From NCBI GenBank assembly GCA_003971905.1, contig RSEE01000066.1, forward strand, positions 124,001 to 188,000: DNA of 64,000 bases, written 5' to 3'. Within the stretch, counting starts at the first letter, position 1, and each line of letters begins with the position of its first letter. Origin of the DNA: Moniliella sp. 'wahieum' (Eukaryota; Basidiomycota; Moniliellomycetes; Moniliellales; Moniliellaceae). Shown here one piece after another: positions 57,301-64,000 of this stretch. The translations under genes and the position numbers were made by a program. The notes under the pieces are model-generated. The model did not search any database. It was given only the letters and a program-made list of their open reading frames with translations, and was not told where the DNA came from.

Positions 57301-57924
57301 CCTGCTAACACGGACGCTCACAGGCTTGCTTACCAAGAGCTTGGAGCACCAAACCATGCAACTCACGAGCGGCACCTGGACCGCTCGCTCTGGGGGGAAC
57401 TTGAATACCTAGACATGTGTCTTCCACAACCCTGTGGTCGCGCATCGGTTCCTGGCCCACAGCTGCCGCCGTTCGGGCCGGACAAGCATTTTGTCCTCCC
57501 GATGCGCCTCCAGCGCCTACTGTGCAGCCCACTCATGCTCCAAAGCCCAGCATAGCACGCACCATCTCGTCTCGCCTCTGCACCTTGCCACCCATCCCCA
57601 TCCGCCGGTGGCACGTCCCACATGGCTGACGCAGGCAGTGAATCGGGCATCGCCGATGCACGTTCTTCCCTCGCTCGGACTGAGGATCGAAGCTCCTCGG
57701 CTGGTCCGAGTGGGGTGGATGGGGATGGGTCTGGGCCTGGGGACCCAGCTGACCTGGATGCGGATACCCGCCGGATCGGCGGCAGCTGACAGGGCCCGGG
57801 CCAACCTATGTCCCATGCCGACGCCCGAGGGCGTGTGGACCGCGCGCTCGTGGCGGGTCTGGCTGGTGTGCACGAGGGCCAGATTTGGTCCCGGCGGTGG
57901 CTTGGCAAGCGTGGTGGACACTGA
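54368..57924 (+). CDS. Unidentified large gene, frame-broken
   Basis: Coding-like plus-strand sequence that I cannot assign. From MPGDAAMLAHAAHTPDTRAA it has a Gln/Pro stretch encoded by CCCCAA repeats, then EDEPDVSDPSLALHPRIVPP, a helical block FGLKHAHGLDTISLLLKHTD and AYPAIYALARAIRLLDRASR, later VIEAKGSAHSTVIRFPIALT and AAVVLLANAQAGMLAHLLGE, RTPMFGRVGRPSGMMKLGQV, ARDLLAKLADDRWLEGPLDP, ETMSIDALYRDIDRLDPEAR, HLAEWMGLFQSLAGWVEEYE and RVRIQAGLAPELL. An intron near 57258-57323 may lead to LWGELEYLDMCLPQPCGRAS. The last segment ends RWLGKRGGH. Many frame changes are present; it may be one gene of about 1000 codons or two. Confidence 0.4.
54472..54499 (+). repeat. (CCCCAA)n hexamer run, coding
   Basis: Four CCCCAA units encoding alternating Pro-Gln in the unidentified gene; not a telomere. 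Confidence 0.8.
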
Positions 57925-58806
57925 TCGCCATCTGAATGGAGCGGATCGGTCCGGTCGGTCGTACGATTTACAGGTCAAGTCGTTGGAGGAACCGTTTGCG
58001 GCGTTGACCGATCCTAAAAGCTATATATCTAACTCGAGCATCTACGCGCTAAGCGCTAAGCTCCAAGCTCCAAGCTCTACCCCCTTCCTTTTCTCTTTGG
58101 TTCTGTATATCCACCCCATCTTTATGTGTTCAATGTAGATACACATTGTTCCCCTTTCATCGCCACTGTACTCATACTCGCCGGGCACTCTCATCCTTGC
58201 TCTTGGAACCGGCGAGGAAACGTGTGCCTGTGCTCGTAGGTCGCCGGTGATCGATATGATGTATGGTCACTCCCACTCCCCACTCGATCGCTTTTCCCTG
58301 TGACATGTGGGTGTGGTGAGGTGTGTAACATGTGAGGCCTGAGGTCAGGCCCCGGTCGGGCTCAGGCCTCAGGGGCATCTGATTGCGGCCAGTTGGCCAG
58401 CGCATCAATCTCAGGCTGAGATGAGAGAGTTTGGCGGTATGCCAACAAAAGTTTCAACGTCACAAGTGCAGCGAGCCACCTTGAGGGATGCGTTGAGCAT
58501 GCCCGGATGACCGGCTGGGTCTGCTCGTCCACGCGGGATCGCTCGAGGCGATGTTGATGTTGCTGCTCAGGAGCAGGCGGCAAGCGAAAGGACGCCAACG
58601 GGGCTGTCGACGGAAGAGGGACACTGACAATGGACAAGCGATGGACACGCGATTGGGGCGCGCGAACGGGGCGCGGCGAGGGGGCTGTGCTGCTGCCCTG
58701 GCGGGGCTAGGGTTATGCTCGCGCGCTGGGCGCTGGCTCCACTTCCAGTATACGACGGACAGCCGATCGATCATGATCGCTCTGCTCTGCCACCGCTCGC
58801 CACACC
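57925..58806. other. Intergenic with palindrome words
   Basis: GCTAAGCGCTAAGC/CCAAGCTCCAAGC words (58045-58077) and an 11-bp inverted repeat of the TGAGGCCTGAG family (58333-58371). No gene recognised. Confidence 0.5.
58333..58371. repeat. Perfect 11-bp inverted repeat TGAGGCCTGAG/CTCAGGCCTCA
   Basis: Arms at 58333-58343 and 58361-58371 separated by 17 bp that include CAGGCCCCGG. Can fold into a hairpin; each arm also holds the AGGCCT palindrome. Confidence 0.8.
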
Positions 58807-60687
58807 ATGGACACGACGAGCAGCTGTATCCCATTGCCGTGCTCATTGACGAGCTCAAGAGTGAGGACCTGGCTCTGCGTCTCAACGCCATCCAGCATAT
58901 CGGCACTATTGCCCTCGCCCTTGGCCCCAAGCGCACCCGCGACGAGCGCTCCCCTTCTCCAAGAGAGTCTCGATGACGAAGATCTGTTCTCCTCGCCCTA
59001 GCCGAGGAACTAAGCGTGCCTTTTGTCGACTACATTGGCGGTGCCGAGCATGCCCACCTGCTCTTCCCCATCCTCGAAAGCCTAGCTGGTGTGGAAGAGC
59101 GCCTGTGCGCGAAAGAGCGGCCGAGTCAATGGCGCAGCTGGTCTGCCTTCTCAACCTGGAGCAGCTCGAGCACTTATATCTCCTTGGTCCTCAACGCATC
59201 GAACGACTGGCTTGCCTCGCGCACCACTTCCACTGCCCTCATCCCCCGGCATACCCGCTCCTCGGCCCGAAGGACAGGCCCAGTTGCGCAAAGCGTTTGA
59301 GAAACTTTGCAACGACGACACGCCCATGGTGCGCCGTGCGCCCGCGACTTGATTGTACGCATCTCCTCCTGGCCTTTTTGCTTGTTTTTTCTTCCTCTGT
59401 TCTGGGAAACTCGAGGTTTCCCAGGACCCTCCTCGCTGCCGGCGTGACCCGAGGTGTGAGCTGACTGGTGCCACTTCGTTAGGGCCTGACCAAGGTAATG
59501 AACAAGCAAGAGGATTCTAACACGAAGCACTTCCGCTTTGCCGTCGTTATCGCGACGACCAGGACAGGTCCGGTTGTTGACACCAGAAAATGTGTGGCTA
59601 TCGCCGAGGCTCTCCCGAAAGAGGACGCCACGGCAGAACTCTTGCCCTCAGTTCGCAGCCCTGGCGAGCGAAAAGAGTTGGCGTGTGCGCTACGTGGCGG
59701 CAGAGCTGGTCAAGCTGAGCAAAGCCATGGTACAGAGATGGTCCATACGGAACTGGTGCAAGCGTTTGTGCGTTTGTGTTGCAGGACAGTGAGGCCGAAG
59801 TGCGCAACTCGGCTACGACTCAAATTCCGGGGATGGTGGAGCTGTTAGAGCCAAGAATGGTGCTGGCTCGGATTGTGCTCTGGTGCATGAGCGGAGGGGG
59901 ACGCTTCGGCCGCCGTGCGTACCACGCTGGCTCTCCAGGTCGCCGCGTTGGCCCCCAAGTTGGGCAAGGAAGGCACGATCGAGCACTTGTGCCCGTCTTT
60001 CTTGCGCTTCTCAAGGACGATGACGCGCAAGTTCGGCTCAACGTCATTTCCAAATTGGAAGAGGGTGAACGAGGTGATCGGGGGGAGCTCTTGTCCCAAT
60101 CTCTCTTGCCGGCGATTGTGGAGCTGGCAGAGGACAAGCAGTGGCGTGTGCGCCAGACGATCATCGAGTACATCCCTCTCCTCGCAAGCAATGGGCATGG
60201 CCTTTTGACGACCAGCTCGCCGCGCTCTGCATGAGCTGGCTCGCGGACCGGTCTTTCCGTCGGGAAGCCGCGACGATCAACCTGTGCAGACTGACGGAGG
60301 TGTTTGGGGTGCCTTGGTCCCAACGTACGATCCTGCCCGAAGTTATTAAGTGGCGCAGCACCGAATACCTCTCCGCCTAACCACCCTCTTTGCACTGTCG
60401 GCCATGGCAGAGGCGCTGGACAAAGCCACTCTGGCAGAAACTGTCGTACCCACCGTGATGCAGCTGCACACGACCCCATCCAAACATCCGGTTCAATGGC
60501 CCAAACGCTTCAGCGCCTCGCTCTCCTTCTCCTTTCCGAGCCCGACCCGCAAGCAGAGGCAGTCAAACGGTTGGTCCCGACGCTGACGGAGCGTAAGGAC
60601 GACAAGGATGCAGACGTGCGTTTCTTTGCCCAAAGGGCCCTCGAGGCTTGCCGGGTACGTACTGGAAGGGTGACAATGCCAAGGTAG
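58807..60687 (+). CDS. TPD3: PP2A 65-kDa scaffold subunit A (Tpd3 type, HEAT repeats)
   Basis: HEAT-repeat scaffold that joins the catalytic and regulatory subunits of protein phosphatase 2A. After the start, [40 protein letters not shown] and [20 protein letters not shown] match the family N-terminus. Then come [172 protein letters not shown] and [20 protein letters not shown]. That is at least twelve HEAT units in the expected order. The frame changes many times, starting right after the ATG where GACAC should be one base longer. An intron probably lies around 59356-59480. Identity is firm. Confidence 0.94.
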
Positions 60688-60751
60688 ATTGCAATTGTTG
60701 GTAAAGTGCGAATGTAGGGGAATGAGCGGGTCTGGTAGAGGAGAGAGGGAC

Positions 60752-60805
60752 AGATGAGATGAGATGAGATGAGATGAGAGAGAGATGAGATGAGATGAGA
60801 GAGAG
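60752..60805. repeat. (GATGA)n pentamer repeat
   Basis: Two blocks of GATGA/GAGAT units in the short gap between convergent PP2A-A and kinase genes. Confidence 0.9.
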
Positions 60806-60870
60806 CAACGAAAAGAGGATTGGGGATAATGACAGGAGGCAAAAAAAGAGCGGAGAGAGCAGAAATTAGC

Positions 60871-63833
60871 TTAAACATCCGGACCAAGCACGTCGGAGAG
60901 CAACTGCGGATCTCGAGCTTCAGCGCTTGCCAGCCCCTCCCGCCCGTCCAACCACGGCAGCCCACAAAGAAACGGTGGGTGGCAACATGACGTGCCGGCG
61001 GACGCAAACTCGAGTCGAGTGCGAGGCATTGACGAATCAGATCGGCCACATCGCGCAGAGCACCCCCCCGTCTGGTGCTGTATGCTGGCTCGGCACGGCT
61101 TCCAGTGCCACGCGTTCGCACAGGGTGCACGCGGCCGAGTACCGTCCTCGAGCGCCTGAAGCGCCTCCTTTCCATTCCAAAACGGGCATTCCCGCAAATC
61201 AGAACGTATAACACCACCCCCAACGCCCAAACATCTTGCTGGGCCTTCGTACCTCTCGCCCCGAAGAATTTCCGGCGCGGCAAAATCCAACGTTCCGGAA
61301 AAGGTGTCAAAGCGTTTGCGTGGCAAGCGGGGAACGTGCGCGGCGGAGCCAAAGTCGATCAGTTGGGCATGGCCCGTAGGTGTGAGAATAACGTTTTCGT
61401 CCTTGATATCACGATGGACCATGCCCTGGGCATGAAGGAAGGCCAAGGCAGCCGCCACCTGGCCACCGATCCCACGCACCTGGTTGACACTCAAGCCCGT
61501 GGCCGACGCCTCGACAAAATCAAACACATCCTGGCCTTGACCAAACCGGTGCATAACCAAGTAATAAAAACTCGGCATCTTCAAAAAAGTCGAGCATGCG
61601 CACAATGCCTGGGTGGTGCATCGGGCCGGGTCCGTCCTGAGCTGGCCGGGGCTGAGCAAAGGCGGAAGCAGGCGTCTCGTGACGTTTGTCCGTTGGTTGG
61701 AGGTGAGGCAGAAGCACCTCTGGGGCCCAAGGGGGAAAGTGGGTGGGGGGATGGGATGATAGTCAATCCGACGCAGCTGCTCCATCACATGAATCTCGGT
61801 CGGAATGGTTCCCAAAACACGGTGCCGGCGCCAACAATCCGCCAAGATGCGGCTTTTGACAATCGACTTGATCACCACTGTCTCCCCTATAACGGGTGTG
61901 CCCTCTTGCGTCTTGGGGCGTTCCTCACCGCCGCACGGCTCTCGCAGCCGCGCAAGGTTGACCACCCCATACGCGCCCCGGCCAATTTCTTGAGCACCTC
62001 AAATCCCGGATCTTGCGCTTTTCCCCATTGGGAAGAGGCGAGTAGGGGATTGTAGGTCCATCCACTGCGGCCGGGAGTAGCTGGGGGACACGGCTTGGCC
62101 GAGGCCTCCTCCTCCACCTTAGATAGACCACGAGCCTTCGACAGACACACAGGTCGGTGGTGCCCGGCCGGAGGAGATAATGGCAGAGGCAAAGCACAAG
62201 AAGCAGAAGGGTTTTGCAATGCGAGGAATCGGCTGAGTTCACTAGTTGTGGGGTGCGTAGGACCATACCGCCCTCTGTGCACCGCTTGGCCCGGTCGGAG
62301 GAGACGACACGGGGAGAGTATCGGGTCAGCACATTCGGGGGGCAGCACGCCCAGGGTATTGGTCGGATCTTCAGCAACAGCTTGCTGCAGGCGAGCCAGC
62401 AGACGGTCAATGCTGAAGTGTCCGCGCCTCACCAAAGTCTCACTGGGGGGGGGGATGGGGTGTCGGACGGGGTGGATAGGGAGGAGGTTCGGTGGTCGGC
62501 CAGGGAGCTCCCCAGGCTTGGCACAACATGCCCCCATGGGGAGGCTGGGTTGCCCCCAATGGCGAAGAGGGGGAGTCGGGGTCCAATTCAAGAGGGCAGG
62601 GGCGAGGCGTCGTAGCCAAATTCGGGCGGGGTCCCGAACTGGAGGGTAGGATGCCCTGCTGCGACGAGGACCTGGTACGCTCCATTCTCTGCCAAAGGGT
62701 CTGAGTCAGGAAGCGCGCGCTGTGCCGGCGCCGAGGAAGGACCAGTGTCGGGTCAGCGGATGTAGTGGAACGGATTGCATCTAGAGCAGGAGAAAAGCCA
62801 GATTAGCATGCCAGATCACAAAAGGTCCTCACTGTCATGAGGAACGCACCCTGAAGAATCTGGCGTGAAGAGCTTGGCGCTGTAACCCGGGCCGCACTGG
62901 GCTGGATTGAAGGGGCTATGGGAAGTTCTGGTGAAAGGGGAGGGAGACGGAGGGCTGGCAGAGGATAGAGCTTGTCTTGTTCCCGTAGGGACAGACTGAG
63001 GGAGAGAAGGATCGCGGCCCATGGAACGAAAGGGTGCACACGCAGGCGAAGGGGCAGGAGTCGCAGGTGGTAAGGGTGGGGAGGAGAGCGGGGGCAGCGC
63101 GAGGGAGGGTGGAGAGGGGGGTGCAATCCGATTGAGCGCCGGCAAAGGAGATGGGCTCGGGGATGGGACGGGCAGGGCTTGCGAGCGTCGACTATTGGGC
63201 ACAGCAGTGGATTTGGGAGTCGCATTCAAACTTGGATTGGGTGTGTCCTGTCCCACATTGTGAGAAAGCTGGGCCCCAGGCGGGGGCTGGCCTGGTGGGC
63301 GCGGGGTGGTGAAAGGGCGGACGGAGCGGGCTGTTCAAGCGTGTCCCTCGATCTGGGCGGGAGGTCGAGAGAAGTGAGGGTGCGAGGGGACGGCAGCGGC
63401 GGGTGGAGAGGCGGGGAGGAGATGTCGACGTTGCCGTGGATGGTGCGTGGGGTGCCGATGCTCGCCACTCGTCCGAGCAGGGTGGAGGGAGTGGTGGGTG
63501 CGGATGCGGGGATGACGGCGGGCAAGATGTCGCTGGAGCGGCCAAAGCTGCGGACCGAGTAGCGCTGCTGCGGCTCGAGCGCGCCAGCGACGAGGGGTCG
63601 GGCACATGGGGCGGGGACGCGGGGTGCGGGGTGGAGGGGGCAACGGACCAAGGCGAGGGCGGGGCGGAGTAGACGATGTCAGGGTCGCGCCGGCGAGGGG
63701 GCGCAGTGGGGGTGCCGGCGCTGGCAGGCCGGTGCTTGCTGGCGGCGATGGGGCTGGCCGAGGAGGCGGTGCGGGCGGGGTGGGAGGGGCGGCGCTCGGG
63801 AAAGGCGGGGGGGCCTATCCGTTCGAGCGGCAT
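60871..63833 (-). CDS. PAS-kinase type Ser/Thr protein kinase (Psk1/Psk2 class catalytic domain)
   Basis: Ser/Thr kinase; yeast Psk1/2 tune glycogen, cell-wall glucan and translation. The N-terminal two-thirds (63833 to about 62060) is Pro/Ser-rich, starting MPLERIGPPAFPERRPSHPA. The catalytic domain begins FEVLKKL, then VVNLARLREPCGG, the ATP-lysine segment ETVVIKSIVKSRILADCWRR and GTIPTEIHVMEQLRRIDYHP. This block and VHRDIKDENVILTPTGHAQL, IDFGSAAHVP and FDTFSGTLDFAAPEILRGER are typical of the PAS kinase group. DVWALGVVLYVLICGECPFW is seen in a shifted frame. The stop after LLSDVLGPDV is at 60871. Frame breaks include the glycine loop (near 61960) and the DVWALG region. I see no PAS domain in the N-terminal part. 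Confidence 0.85.
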
Positions 63834-64000
63834 GCCAGCACGACGGAGGAGGTGGGGGGGAGGAGGGGGGGAAAGGAGAAGAGGAGGACGAAAAGGGGGG
63901 AGGAGAGGAGGACGAAAAAGGAGGGGAAAACAGAGGATAGGGCGACGTGCTGGCCAGTTTCTGCCCCAGGCTTCGGGCTGCGGTGTGTGTGAACATGCAA
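63834..64000. other. Upstream of kinase gene, G/A-rich
   Basis: Runs of GGAGG/GGGGAGG at the window end; probably the kinase promoter or leader (C/T-rich on its sense strand). Confidence 0.5.

Overview
The window looks like nuclear DNA of a filamentous basidiomycete. The evidence is short GT..AG introns of about 59-105 nt, GC-rich coding DNA, a tRNA-Ala with a 12-nt intron after position 37, and a fungal gene set (ROT1, SFM1, NSE3/MAGE, PAS-kinase type kinase, Zn2Cys6 regulator, RhoGEF, F-box/WD40). The intergenic DNA is full of short iterated palindromic words (AGGCCT, ATCGAT, ATGCAT, AAGCTT, AACGTT). Together these suggest a Rhizoctonia/Ceratobasidium-like Cantharellales fungus; the species is inference.

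Layout, left to right: 3' part of a copper amine oxidase (-), a D-2-hydroxyacid dehydrogenase (+), a small Hmp1/CsbD-like protein (+), phosphoglucomutase (-), a large Zn2Cys6 transcription factor (+), a LysM-domain protein (+), tRNA-Ala(CGC) (+), a PRA1/Yip3 protein (-), ROT1 (-), an SCP2 sterol-carrier protein (+), a small unknown gene (+), SFM1 (-), a UPF0390/DUF2462 protein (+), a membrane-anchored class I methyltransferase (-), CPSF73/Ysh1 (+), a Ubc4-type E2 (+), lunapark/LNP1 (+), a HAD pyrimidine-5'-nucleotidase-like region running straight into an F-box/WD40 protein (+), NSE3/MAGE (+), the DEAD-box helicase Dbp6/DDX51 (+), a gene-poor 3.3-kb stretch, a large RhoGEF (+), two genes I cannot identify (+), PP2A scaffold subunit A (+), and a PAS-kinase type Ser/Thr kinase (-) at the right end. 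There is no operon structure. The genes are mostly housekeeping: carbon and amine metabolism, RNA 3'-end processing, ribosome biogenesis, Smc5/6, ER shape, Rab/Rho traffic, ubiquitin and signalling.

The most striking technical property is that most conserved genes are broken by one-base changes, very often one base missing from a homopolymer. The Ubc4-type E2 is 443 nt where 444 are needed. A Phe-Phe run before GA reads TTTTT in ROT1 and twice in the HAD gene. SFM1 loses frame in a run of nine C. Four features are clean: the tRNA, PRA1, SCP2 and the methyltransferase. I therefore treat the breaks as probable consensus-sequence errors, not as pseudogenes; protein descriptions below follow the conserved frame across them.

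No transposon, retroelement, viral relic or CRISPR array was recognised. The best leads for something new are the iterated 6-bp palindromes confined to intergenic DNA, the uninterrupted HAD-to-F-box-to-WD40 reading frame, and the RhoGEF whose DH domain is split by a low-complexity insert and has no PH domain.
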